Source of the DNA: Rotaria socialis
Lineage: Eukaryota > Rotifera > Eurotatoria > Philodinida > Philodinidae
Assembly (NCBI GenBank): GCA_905331475.1
Contig: CAJNYU010000013.1
Span: 1 to 64,000 of the forward strand
Direction: 5' to 3'
DNA length: 64,000 nucleotides
The notes under the pieces are model-generated. The model was not told the DNA's origin. It saw nothing but the letters and a program-made list of their open reading frames with translations, and searched no databases. The position numbers and the translations under genes were made by a program. Of the stretch, positions 11,858-24,033 are shown in pieces (positions within the stretch are counted from its first letter, which is position 1; each line of letters opens with the position of its first letter).

Positions 11858-13148
11858 ATTGTTTATTTTACGTTCGATTGTACAATGGATATATTCAATT
11901 TTCAAGTTCGTATTCTCGCTGGATAATTAACATAATTTAATAAAATGTTCGTGTATCATGAAGAACTATTTACTATCAGTAAGTAAGCATAATTTACTAA
12001 CATATTTAGTAATATAGTGTTTGTCCTTTTCAAGAAAGAAATAGATTCGCAATATATTTTTACTCAACACTCTTATGCAGCTTATTGGAAAAGAATGTGA
12101 AGATTTTCCTATGAACTGTAAAGATATGATGCAAAACTAATATCAAATGAAAAATACTTTTTGAATATTTTCACTTGAATACATAATTCTATGGGTGAGA
12201 AAACACTACATCTAAAGGCTCATTTGGTTTCTATGAACGTCACTGTTGTTTTCTTTTGCTATTGACGACTAATAGACGTAAAGCCGGATTGACTTAGGAA
12301 ATAACAGATTTTGTGCATTACTTTTCTAATTTGAACACAAAAATATTATTTTTTTCCATCGTTCATGCTACAGAAGTTGTTGTCGATCTCGTGTCACAAT
12401 TGGTCTTAACTATTGCAATATTTAATAAGTTACTAATGGCGAACGTTCATAGTGTTACTATTTATCGGTTGAACCGAAACAAAAATACATATGCTTATAA
12501 AAATATACTATTCATTTTTCTTAACATGAAACATTCCTTTTTAAATCAGATTCCAGAGAGCGATGCCAAAAAAATGATAATATAATGCGAATAGTGCACG
12601 ACACCGTTAATAAATGCATTCTCTCATCGGTGCTGTGCGTCGACTTCACAGAATAATCTCCCGATGTGATTTCTTGTCTGGTTTTTTTACTTACTTATTG
12701 CAAATTGAAGCGATCATTCAGATGACTTATACAATTTCTCTTCTTTCTTCTACGTTAATCAAAGTTACACATGGTTATTTTGTGCATTAAGAAAAAATTG
12801 CGATAGATTTTGATTCATTCTTTCAATCATGTTGATGCATGGCCTGTTTTTCATAAACTGAATCATACATTTTGCTTTTCATCATTTCAATATTCACCTT
12901 CCATCGCTTGATTGATTAATTCTATTAGGCGTCTTACCTGACTATCTGACTGGGTCTTGTATAGAATACACAAATGAAACTTGTTCTTGTATTTCTCAAT
13001 TGATCACGTTCCACAGATTCAATAACCAAGATAGTAGATATTTTTGAAAATCAAACTTTTCAAACAATATCACCATTTGTCTTTACTCACCATCGAACAT
13101 AGGACATGGTAAATGCTCAGTGCCGATTTTGTAAAATATTTTTAGGCA
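11858..13148. other. Intergenic region upstream of hAT-like copy 2
   Basis: About 1.3 kb. The first 600 bp resemble the upstream flank of copy 1. Short open frames near 12313-12585 are not supported by any protein pattern I recognise. Confidence 0.45.
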
Positions 13149-13661
13149 CTTCATTCGTTCAATATGAAGTTAATTTTGTGCGATGATGGAATTCAGTCCG
13201 AGACTAAGATATCACTTTTGATTCCATCGAGTATCGCTTGGATCGATGGCATTCTTGAACAAATTGAATCAAACGATGATTTAGTTGTCACACGTGCAGG
13301 CTTGTGGTTGGACTCATTATCACATTTAGCTCATCGATTTTCTGATATTGTCCTTTCACTAACGATGATACATTTGAATAATCGGCTGAGTCGTGATTTG
13401 CCGATAACTAATCAATATAAATTATTTTTAAAACAACTTTGCGAACCAAACCCTACAAAATGTATGTTTACGGCTAAACAACATTTCTATTCGTAAACCT
13501 GTTCATTTTCTTTGCACATTTATTTATGGTCAAAATCGCATAATTTTCCTTTCAATGGTGAAGATATTATTAAATTTCTCAATGAAGAGTACTCAAAAAT
13601 GATTCTTCTACGTAGTTACACTATAGATTTGTGGTGTTTCATTGCAGATAAATACAGATAA
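13149..13661 (+). pseudogene. RNF213-like gene fragment with an in-frame stop
   Basis: After a possible splice acceptor (TTTTTAG ending at 13148), the frame from ATG 13164 reads LLIPSSIAWIDGILEQIE and RAGLWLDSLSHLAHRF, then reaches TAA at 13494-13496. The same frame continues sensibly past the stop (TCSFSLHIYLWSKSHNFPF, then NGEDIIKFLNEEYSKMI) to a second stop ending at 13661. The phrases resemble, from memory, part of bdelloid proteins annotated as the giant E3 ubiquitin ligase RNF213. Continuity across the TAA shows a broken copy, not an intact small gene. No AAA+ or RING part was found nearby, so this is a relic fragment. The family assignment is moderate; the broken state is clear. Confidence 0.5.
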
Positions 13662-14447
13662 AATCCTAACAGTCGACTTCAGAAATATGATGAAACTATT
13701 AATTGAAATAAACATTTAGTTCATTTCGAATAGTCTATAACTGTGGTATGAGCTGATCACCCATTGGATATCTTTATTTGAAGCTGATTCTTATTATTCG
13801 TTTTTTCAACACTGGTCAAGTTTCTCTGAGAAATCCTTAATGAAAAAAAAACCTTCTGTCTGATGTTAGAAATAGATACCAGTTTTGATCTATTTCAAAC
13901 CATTTACAGTATCTAAATCAAGAAAACTCGATTTAAAATTCTCGAATCATACTGAACCAGGATAGTAAGTTCTTTTCTTTTTCATTTTTTTCAACTCTTC
14001 TAATATTTTGTTAATGTAGTCATAATATGATTGGTAAATTAGGCATCATCAGCAAATATGAAAATCGAGATCGAGCAGACACGGTCACAAACGGCCATAA
14101 TATTGAATTGTGTAAAGTGCTAAAATAAGAGCGTATACAATCGTTTATACTCATATACGAAGTCCGGGATCATCGCGATCTGAGAACACTACAAAATGAT
14201 TTATTTAAATGATACAGGCAAGTTAAAGCTACTGTCATTAAATTTTCCTATGTTGTCTTTGATTTCAGTTGTCATCATGATCATGAAGCAACTGGCCAAC
14301 AAATTTCTCCAAAGCTTAGTTCAGTTTTTCGCTAACTTTGTTATTTAAGTGGTAACTTATTCTTTGTAGAAAATAAATCCTACGTGAATATTAAAATTTT
14401 CTGTTGAGAAGATGAAAAATAACAAAGCAATGAACACGCTTACTTTA
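13662..14447. other. Gene-free stretch
   Basis: About 790 bp of AT-rich sequence between the RNF213-like relic and the first dispersed repeat copy. Nothing recognisable was seen. Confidence 0.4.
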
Positions 14448-14650
14448 TTTCTATGGATCTAGACAAATCAGTATAAGTCCCGAGGCTTTACTTTCATTTA
14501 TTAGGATAATCAGAAAAAGAAAACATTTCAGAATATTGCTCCAATCACTAACATATTGTGTTAAAGATGGGAAAAATGCGTTCCATAGATGTTCATGGTC
14601 AGATTGAATCTGCAATTCTATATATTATGAAAATCAATGATAGTTATTTT
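14448..14650 (+). repeat. Dispersed repeat, copy A
   Basis: This block matches 24527-24725 in the same orientation over about 200 bp. Shared stretches include AGGCTTTA.TTTCA, AATCAGAAAAAG, ATAGATGTTCAT and GTCAGATTGAATCTGCAATTC. Identity is around three quarters by eye. Neither copy keeps a common open frame, so this is a non-coding repeat family. Confidence 0.6.
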
Positions 14651-17446
14651 GGGAGTGTGGATCAGTGTGGGTGTTCGTTTATTAAAGAAATAATTACTCA
14701 TACTCAAGATATATTGTGCCATAGTCATAATTATGAAACACATTAAAAACATTAATCTTACTGCTTTCGTATTACAACTTAACAATAATCATAATTGATC
14801 AAAAAGAATAATGATTTACTAGTGACAGTTTTCTCGTACGGCTTCTATCATATCCTGACATCTTTTCATTCCCTTTCTATTCATGGCTCGAGTTTATCAC
14901 GTCGCATTTTTTCTCTTACTCAAACATTGACTCACATGAGTAATATGATTGATTTTAATGCCACTCTCTGCAGAAATATTTTCACAAAGCACTTGAAAAT
15001 GCAACCGGTATGCAGCAACATTTAGCTCATTTGCTTTCTGTCGATTCCCTGTGAATCGTAGACATTGACTAAAGTATGCTTCTGACACCTTGTTATTTAC
15101 TTATTTACTCACTCGCAATTACGAGGCTCCTACGTAATAATATTCAACATGATGAGTTAGGACTATTGTCAACAACACTAATTAGTAAGTTTACTTATTT
15201 ACTTTTGCTCCGACTATACGACGGAAGCAACTAGTAAACCCATATTCGAGTAAAACCTTTTCAAATGTTGAATTCTTCTATAGATAATCGTTCTTCATAA
15301 CACGGTGTATAAAAATCAAATAGTCGAAGTTGATTCTATATTTCTTTTAAGCACTGACACTTGTTCTAATCTTAGTTGTTCTAGATGCAGTCTAAATCTA
15401 CGTAAAATCAATAGCATAATAAATAATCCTGTAAGAAACATTCTTTAGACTTGAATAGACACATTCGTCTATTTTGAAACAGTTAACAGAGTGTCACGAT
15501 ATTGATTTTATGCAGATATTTCGCTTTCGCATCATGTAGTTTTTCTTTTCTGCGTGTAAATAACTAGAGGACATATTCGAAGAGAATGAAGAATAAAATT
15601 ATTGAGATGAGTGAGTACTGCTGGTTATAAGATAGATTGCACAACTATTCATGAATTAGCGCTAGCGGAAACGAGCGGTAAAAGTATAGAAAGGGTGCTA
15701 CTAGAACTTAAAGATTTGTTTGAACATAAAATTGCTCATTCAGTATGAATCGTGTATCTTACAATTTCTGAAGTGTTATCAACACTATAGACCATTTCGA
15801 AGCCTTATTTTCATCCCATAAAGTTATTCTTGAATAGGTGAAACTCATCCGAGATTCCTGCTCCCGCACTACAAAGACTTTATCGAGTCTTTACTTTTCA
15901 CTAGTCGACTCATTGTTGAAAGCTCGGCATAGAATTCAGGCTTGCCATTAAATAATCGAAAATGTAAAGATGAGAAATTTGAGAAAAATTAGTTTATGAT
16001 TAGGTGAGCGCGTTTCCGTAAGTTTAGTAGTCGTGGGTACGTATGGTCGAATTTTGCAACTTCTTCTGTGGCGCACATAGGTTTGTTGTACATCAACAGA
16101 TTTTCAACAAAAAATCGCGAACGTCATGATCCTTTTCTTAGCAAAATTTTCTGACTACTCGAAACCCCTGTAACAAATTCTCCACTAGATATATGAATCT
16201 GAAATAGAAGCGTCGAAACACGATTACGAAGCCAAATTGTGAATGAAACGGCTTTAATATCTGGGCGGCGATTCGACCTATATTTCCTCTATTTCCTCTA
16301 TTCTCAAAAACGTCCTATTTTTGTCCTATATTTTAATGAAAATTCCTATTTTTCCTATATTTTATCGAAGAAAGTAGAAAATTTCCAAAAACCTCTTAAT
16401 TTTGCTATTGCCTTTAGACAAAAAAAAAACTTTAAATGTGTATAATCATATGTTTTGGACAAATTCTTGTATTATAGTGACATTTATTTTAATAGTATTT
16501 TTCCTTTCGCCTATTTAGTGGGCTGATTGAGAAATTGTTTAATACTAAGTACAAAATACAAAATAGTTCAAAGAAAAAAACATTCACAAAATGATCATGT
16601 ACTAGTTTCGGGTTTTTAGTGAGGTTTTAGTTAGATATAAAAGCTGTATATATATATACCCCTGGAAAAAATAAGTTTCGCTCTGTATTTTGAAGATACT
16701 GTTACCAAAAGAACATCTTTTTTTAAAAGGAACGACATCTTCTGAAAGCTCGTGAAATTTTACACCATCCTGTGTATATGCATTTTCATTTACACTTATT
16801 TATTACCAGAAAAAATTGATTTATGATAAAATACAAAATAAACTTGTGGAAAATAATAAGCAATAAATGCTGATTATCAGGACAATAAAATTAGGTTGAA
16901 ATTTTTTGGGAAGTCATGTCCGTAATCTGAAACCTCTCCTTTAATTTATGAGAATAGTATTTGTCTTTTTCATGTATTTGTTTTTTCAAAGCTTATGATC
17001 TACTTTACTGTTATTTATCGATTTGTGAAAAACTTTTATAATGATAATGATCCTCGAATTAGCGACTTATTTCCGCAGAAAAAATTACATAAGGATCTTG
17101 ACTACAGTCGAACTGTTTATAACAGCTTCATTAAAACGATTTTCGAGCAGGACAGTTAAAAAACAGCAAAACAATTCAACAGAAACTATGTATAAAACAT
17201 CCTATATTTTTGTCATTTTTTATCGAAAATCCTATATTTTTGACAACCTTGATCCTCTAAGGATTCCTATATTTTTAAACAAGTGCAATCGGAGGCCAGC
17301 TTTAATATTGAAATTTTAATGACTTATATCAAATTACTGTTACGGGCATTTAGAATTTATGCAATGAGCGTTTTTGTGCATATTCTTCAAGGCCCTTGCA
17401 CATAGTTTGTCCAGCATAATTCTGCCACGTATTTTCTCTAGATTAC
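14651..17446. other. Long gene-free region with clustered TCCTATTTT-type motifs
   Basis: About 2.8 kb without a supported gene. Two clusters of a short motif family (TCCTATTTTT / TCCTATATTTTT) occur at about 16278-16365 and 17196-17275. A (TA)n run lies near 16647. Small open frames here are low-complexity. Confidence 0.45.
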
Positions 17447-20109
17447 ATGTTCAAACGATTATTCAAAAAAAAACCGAAGAAAGGTGATGCGTCAATCGCA
17501 CCATCTTCTGCGCGACGGATTGATCCACCTCATGTCAAATGGACACATTCATGGTCAACTACTGTAATATCGAATGCATTAGCTGCATCTCCATTCAATT
17601 GTATTCCGAATGAAATTCTCTTGAGCATATTTTAATTAATGTCCGTTCCTGACCTATGCAATGTGTCACTCGTATGTCGATTGTTCAAGATGGTTGCAGA
17701 TCAAGATGACATTTGGAAATTAAAATTCAATAGTTAGGGCTTTTTATTTTTTTCTAATGATTTATACGATGTTCTTTTCGAAATCTACAATAGCGTCAAC
17801 CAAGTTACATTCAAAATCTTTCAAACAAACTTACATGGATTGGATGTATGAGAAATATTTACGAAATGCAGAATTAAAACGAAAATTAGCCGACATGAGG
17901 TCATTTGGCAGACTAGGATGTGTCAGATGTCCATCTCCGCCATATCCAGTTCGACCAATAGCCGATCATCCACGTGAATCTTTGGGTGGTTTTAAGCAAC
18001 ATCCCAATTCTTCAAAAGATATGTAAGATATTTTCATGCTTATATCACATAAACGTACGTTCGGTCATGATTGATTTTCCCTAAGTGCAATGATTCATGC
18101 TTGAGCTTTCAAAGTTAAAATGAAAAATACTGAAATATCATTCGTAAAATATCAAGTTAGTTATTATGCGAAGCTTTTGATTAATTCGTTTATCGAAATA
18201 GTATGCAATCCAAAGAAGGATAAAATGGCCACCGTGTTATAATGTGAATGGGACTAGGGTTAATTTTGGACAAAACATATAATGTCCCATTCGAGTAAAT
18301 TGAAATCAATCAAATTACCATAAGGTAGTTGGTATTTCAATGAAAGGATTAAAAAAAGAACGGTTCTAATCTCTTTTTCATGTCTGATGAGTTAAAGTAC
18401 GCTAACAAACTTCAGTGAGTCCTTCCAACAAACAAACATTTAGAACAACTCTTCAACGTATCTATTTCCGAAAGAAACCAAACCGAATTTCTTCGAGCTG
18501 TTCAATATTCAACAGTAGTAGCCTGCACATGGAATAATATGACGAATCACTTTTTCGGAAATTCTACGACTGAGACATTTTCCTTCGTCTCGTTGTCCCA
18601 TCCAGAATTGTTAATATTTTGGTCGGTCCTAAGTAGTCGAAGTCGATAAGGTTCCATGTTCGATAATAGCTTTTTCAAGATAAACTAATCCAATTAGCGA
18701 AATCAAAACATATCAGAAACTAAAATTGAAATTTTAATAGTAAAAGCTCTTCATTACGTCTATCATATGAATTTACTGAGAATTACAAGTATGTTGGTTA
18801 TAGTCTTGAAAAATTTTCTCGGGAAGATTGACAAACAATAAGCTACTTTTACAGAAATTTTCTCACGATCAAGTTTCAGTTTTGTATGGCAAAAGGTATA
18901 TTGATATTTCATAATGAAAGTAAAGCTATAAGATTCTATGGAGTACGAACCGTTAACTCTTAAATTTCTTCAGCAGCATTCGATTGGCATAAATCGTGAG
19001 ATAAATTCTGTTCCGTAAATAGTGAAAACGCTATTCTTTTATATAATGCTACTAGTTTCTCATTATCTCAGGACGATCGAATTGTCTGTTGATATTGGTA
19101 AAACAGCCCATCAACTCATATCAATGTTAGAAAAAGTATCGAAATTTCAAGATACACTTTTTCAGTCTGCTATATTGAAGCAAATGATAACAAGATATTA
19201 TCGATTCATGCAATTAAAAGCTATTTACTTGCCCAACGTTTTGCTAGTTCCTACTCTTGATATTGAAATCATTTGGCAAACGCATTTACTTCGACCAGAA
19301 ATATATCGAGCAGATTGTATACGTTTATTTCGTCAAGTCGTCGATCATTCATTGGTGACAACAGATATTCAACAATTTTTAAAAAAGCAAGCATTTATAG
19401 ATACATGCCATTTTTATGAAGAACGATTCGGCGAAAAATATTGTGAATTAGCATCAAATAGAAATGCTCGAAAGTCAACATCGGAAGACTTGACAAATCC
19501 GTCCCAAGATGCTTATTCGTATTGGGATGAATCACTTTTTGAATTTACAACGAATCCCCCAAAACAATATGAAAATCCTTTTTCATTTACTGAAGCCGAA
19601 GTCATTCTTGATGGTCGTTGGCTCGATTTATGCAAATCGTTTATGCATGATTCACTGGAACAATGTCCTGTTCGTGGCTACTTTAGAGGATCACGCGAAA
19701 TTAATCTTGGAAATGGACCTATGCAACGCTTAAAAAAATCTTACGAACGATTTTTATATATGGCAGCGAAATATCCATTGCAGGATAGCAACGACTTTGT
19801 GCCCCCGACATATGCGGTAAAACTTCCATCATGAAAATAACATTAGAATATTCTTGTTTTATGCATATATTTATACGGTTTTAGATAGATATCATGTGGC
19901 ATGCACATATGCAAGAACCGTTGAAATATGCAGCTGACTGTCTTCGACTTGTTGGTTATATTATTTCTCATTCTCCATGGCCGATCATTGAAGACAAAAA
20001 GATGAAGAAAAAGAGAGATACAACGGATAAAATTTGGAAAGAAGAATTTCAAAGTGAAATTTCAACCGATCATCTCTATAATACTGTTGAGGAAACATAT
20101 GACTGGTGA
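17447..20109 (+). pseudogene. F-box + DUF1399 (GRDP-like) gene, 4 exons, with an in-frame TAA in the F-box
   Basis: The exons are 17447-17732, 17794-18022, 19072-19816 and 19885-20109, all in phase (495 codons). Residues about 50-90 read as an F-box (FNCIPNEILLSIF, stop, LMSVPDLCNVSLVCRLFKMV), with the TAA at 17633-17635 replacing one residue. Exon 3 carries the DUF1399 signature VLLVPTLDIEIIWQTHLL with YRADCIRLF. Exon 4 carries its second repeat, IDIMWHAHMQEPLKYAADC. DUF1399 is the domain of glycine-rich-domain-containing (GRDP) proteins; F-boxes usually link substrates to SCF ubiquitin ligases. Everything except the single stop is intact, so this is a young pseudogene, a sequencing error, or a gene that restarts downstream. 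Intron 2 is about 1.05 kb, with nothing recognised inside. Confidence 0.68.
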
Positions 20110-20979
20110 ATTTGAGACATTCCATGTAAATCAATATACTTTTAATACTTTAATACTTTAATTGATCTGATTAATCAAGAAAAAACGAGACACGATACAT
20201 CTTCTTAGTTCTATTTCTAATACCAGTATTCTCGAACGAGATCACTGGTGATCTTCCATTCTTTGCTCTTAATTGTGCGTAGTATTCATTAGACCGTTTT
20301 TTTCAACCAAATATCGACCTGTTATATATCCTTGAGATATGATTTATGTAACGATTACAGTTCATTTCCTATACATTATCCACTCATACGTGATCACTGT
20401 CTGCTATATAAGAAAGACTAAGATAATAACATGCACGACTAGAGATGGGTGTGGGTGCGATTGGATTTTAGACTAGTGCCCACAATTCTGCAACGAAGAA
20501 GCCACAAAGCCATTTTCTCCAACTAACGCCATTCATCTAAACAAAACTGGGAACAAGTCACTAATAGTGCAAAATAGCACCGTCTAAAGAATAAATACTG
20601 AGCAAACACCAAACTAAGAACAAACACCATAAGCGAGAACACGGCAGAACTGTTGCGAAACATCAACATACATGACTAACACATAATACACATCGAGCAA
20701 ATTACAAACACGACCTATCAAACCGAAAAACGATTATTTCGATCGCAATTCACCCCGACCGAATACGCGCAACACAACAACAATCCAATAATATGATCAG
20801 AACTGCAACAAAAATGGCAGAAAATTCGAAAAAAATCAATACACAAGCGGTAAACTAAACAAAAATCTACACAAAATTAAGCATAAACTGAAAAAATTCA
20901 AGAAACCACTAAATTCTTCATCTAAGCCAAAAACGTTAACCCGTTGTGGTTTCAAATTTCAATTCTGAAGAAGAATTGT
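20110..20979. other. Convergent intergenic region with a T-depleted strand-asymmetric block
   Basis: This lies between two convergent genes. Positions about 20500-20940 are strongly A/C-rich and poor in T on the plus strand, so the minus strand is T/G-rich. The block directly follows the minus-strand zinc-finger gene and may be its 3'UTR. There is no open frame. Confidence 0.5.
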
Positions 20980-23756
20980 TCAACTATGCTTAGTGCTGCA
21001 ATGACTGGTACGAGCAGCATCTGTTTTGAACGTTTTCGAGCAAAACCGACAAATGAATGAGGCTATATTTGGCGATGCCTGACCAACACTGGTGTTCAGT
21101 CCTGCTCGAATCGGATTTATTTGCATATGGACCGGACCTGGTTGGTTCACTCCCATGATGATATTCAGATTTCTATGCTTAGCGCTGCAATGGGTGGCGC
21201 GGGCAGCATCTGTTTTAAATGTTTTTGAGCAAAAACGACAAATGAATGAGGCTATATTTGGCGATGCCTGACCAACACTGGTGTTCAGTTCTGCTCGAAT
21301 CGGATCCATTTGCATATGAACCGGGCCTGGTTGGTTCACTCCCATGATGATATTCGGATTTCTATGGTTAGTGCTGCAATGGCTGGTGAAAGAGGCTATA
21401 TTTGGCGATGCCTGACCAACACTGGTGTTTAGTTCTGCTCGAATCGGATTTATTTGCATATGAACCGGGCCTGGTTGGTTCACTGGCATGATGAGGTTCG
21501 GATTTCTATGCTTAGTGCTGCAATGAGTGGTGTGGGCAGCATCTGTTTTAAACGTTTTTGAGCAATAACAACAAGTGAATGATGCTGTCTTGGTGGGCGT
21601 CTGATTGTTACTAGTCTTCAGTTTTGGTTGAATTTCATTTCTTTGGTCGTCAACAGGAGCGGATAGTTTCGCATCCTTATGTTTGCTGTTGCGATGACGC
21701 ATACAAGGAGCAGTCGCTCTAAACGCCTCCGAAAATTTCGTATGGACCACTGGTGACTTCAGTGTAAGAGTACTATGTATTTGAGTTTTCTTTACTCGTT
21801 GCATTGCTGTGTTTCGACTAATTACAAGATTTGGAGGTTGCGCAATAGTAGAGAAAATAAAAACACGATAACGGCTTCTCATAGATGGCGAACAGTTGTA
21901 TGTTAATTTGAATGATTTTGGAGAATGTGAAGAAGTTAGTGGGGATTCTATGATCGCGGTTTCATCTATCACAATGTTGCTTTGCTTGTGTGCTTTGGCT
22001 CGTTCTTTCTGGAGAATGCCTAATGGATTGGCTTGTGTTTCCAAAAATAAATGAGCGTGCTTGTAAATTAAATGAGTTATGAGACGCTGGTTGGATTTGA
22101 GGTCTTTTGCACATTGGCGGCAGTTATAGGATTCGCTGAAGTGAGTTGGGTAATTCGTCTTTTCCTCCAGCTGCTCGCTCATGAATGAGTTTTGGCTCAG
22201 TGGAATACCTGAAGATAAATCGATGACTGATGGGAGCGATGCGAAATGACATTCAATGAAGTGTGTTAATCGAGGACGACCGGATTTGAATTTCATGGAA
22301 CATTCCCAACAGGTCAGTAGTGCCTCCTGGTCTTGCATGTTATCTTCTGTCGGGACTAGATCATTTGTGATAACTTTCGGATAATGGGAAGAGGGCAAAA
22401 GTTCAGCGTTAGTGGATAAATGCTGTTCAGCTTGTTTTCCATTAAAATGCAGACCTTGGGCAAAAGTCGACGCGATCAGTGGTGCACATGACATGCAACC
22501 GTATGAAATAGTAGAAGAGCTAGTCTTATTCTCTGCATGATTTGTCTTATGCATCATTCTTGTCGATTCGCAAAAAAAAGAATTTGATTTCATAGTTGCT
22601 GTTGACAGGGAAGATGCAGCATGATTCGCACCCACGAAGTTGTCATGAGTACTTCTCGATAGACACTTCTCTGGTTGTGAATAGTACAGTGATTTGTTTG
22701 ACTCTTCTTCTGTTTGTATCTGATATCCAATAGGCAATTCTACTTTTCCCGAAACCTGAAAGAAACATACAAAGTTTGTGAAAAATGATTAGAAAGTTCG
22801 TTTCTTCATACCATTCTTTGTGTCACTAAGCTTTGATACTCAAAAGGATTAAATGAATGAATAGCCGTAACTGAATTAGAATCAAACAAATTCCCATCAA
22901 GATTTTGTGTAGATGGAACAGAGTGTTTTAGTTCTTTAAGGCATAGAAACAATTGAAGAAATATTTTGTGAAAGCGAATTACACGCTTCGAATGTTTTAC
23001 TGGTTCACACATTGCCGATAAATAATTGTCATAATCGCGTTTGTACTCATTGTAAGCGTCATTATCATGATTGCACTCGTCACGAGTGAATATCCTGCAG
23101 AACCTCGGCGGTTCGCAAAGTCGGGTGTTACAATCATAGTACTTTATACTTTTTTGCTTCCGTTTTATAAGACGTTTGAAAAAATTGTTCTCTTCAATTG
23201 TACACAGAATGGGACTACTATCATAGTTCCCTGTACTGTATGAAAGAAAAGAGTCTCTTTTATTTTTCAATTGATCGTTGCGGGATAGTTCTTTTAAATT
23301 TTCATGGTAACTGTATAGACGTTGTTTCGTTTTAAGCTGGCTGACAATACGCGACAAATGTTGACTAAAGGGTTTATTGATCGCATACAGTTCTAATTTT
23401 TTGCCATAGCGCTCCATGAAACATTTGAAAACGCTTTTATACGACTGATAATTACGATACACAAGTAATACAAATGAAAATTTGAAAATTAAATCTCGAA
23501 GAAAATAGAATATATTTGAACCGGATGAATCATCTATTTGATCGTCGTAAGACGGACAAAGCGATATATTGGAATACTTCCCAAAGATTTGCTTGAGATT
23601 TTTGTACACAGGAAATTTAAAATCATTCCAAAATATACAACATTCACAGTTGGGTGGAATTTCAGAGAGATATTTTTTATGATCTTTAAAAAGACTGAGT
23701 CCATCATCGTCGCAATCAAATAAAACCAGTTGGCGATAAGTTGATGAAAAAGTCAT
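20980..23756 (-). CDS. PIN-like domain + C2H2 zinc-finger repeat protein (2 exons)
   Basis: Exon 1 is 23756-22812 and exon 2 is 22755-20980, with a 56-bp intron, giving 906 residues. The N-terminus (RQLVLFDCDDDGLSLFKDH, CCIFWNDFKF, a later Asp-rich YDDQIDD, then FSFVLLVYRN) has the spacing of acidic residues and strands expected of a PIN/NYN-like nuclease fold, comparable to the PIN-like domain of ZNF451-type proteins. This is an inference. Exon 2 has scattered C2H2 fingers (CWECSMKFKSG..., CRQCAKDLKSN...) and ends in tandem copies of the finger CRFCSKTFKTDAAR.THCS.KH joined by a conserved linker with NQPGPVHMQ. One copy lacks half its finger. The role is unknown; nucleic-acid binding is likely. 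Confidence 0.65.
20984..21560 (-). repeat. Internal tandem repeat of the zinc-finger gene (189-bp period)
   Basis: Units begin (plus coordinates) at about 20984, 21173, 21362 and 21506, so the spacings are 189, 189 and 144 bp. Each 63-residue unit holds one C2H2 finger plus the NQPGPVHMQ linker. The 144-bp unit has lost exactly 45 bp in frame, removing the CxxC half of its finger. Confidence 0.8.
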
Positions 23757-24033
23757 ACCACGCCTCTAGAAGAACAGTAGCATTGTTTTTATTCTGAAAT
23801 AAATATATATGAAACGAAAACGTGATTTGAAATGTATTTTTATTGATTCTTTCATGTAAACAAAAATTTGGAATAAATGCTTCAATTTTTTCGTTCAGTG
23901 GCGATTGCTTTATGAAACACTTCAAACAGTAAGAAAAAGAAAAAATCAGTTTGAAAAATATTTATTTTCCAATGTTGTACCGTCAAATTAATGACAGGCA
24001 GAAAAAAGAAGTTAACAAGATGAAACGAAAGTC

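Noticed and set aside
2895..12480. Intact hAT transposons with terminal repeats around the two hAT-like genes
   Set aside because: No matching terminal inverted repeats or 8-bp duplications were seen; the similarity is explained by a tandem duplication of a multi-exon gene and its flank.
12313..12585. 90-codon plus-strand frame upstream of hAT-like copy 2
   Set aside because: It lies in the upstream flank shared with copy 1, where the frame is not conserved.
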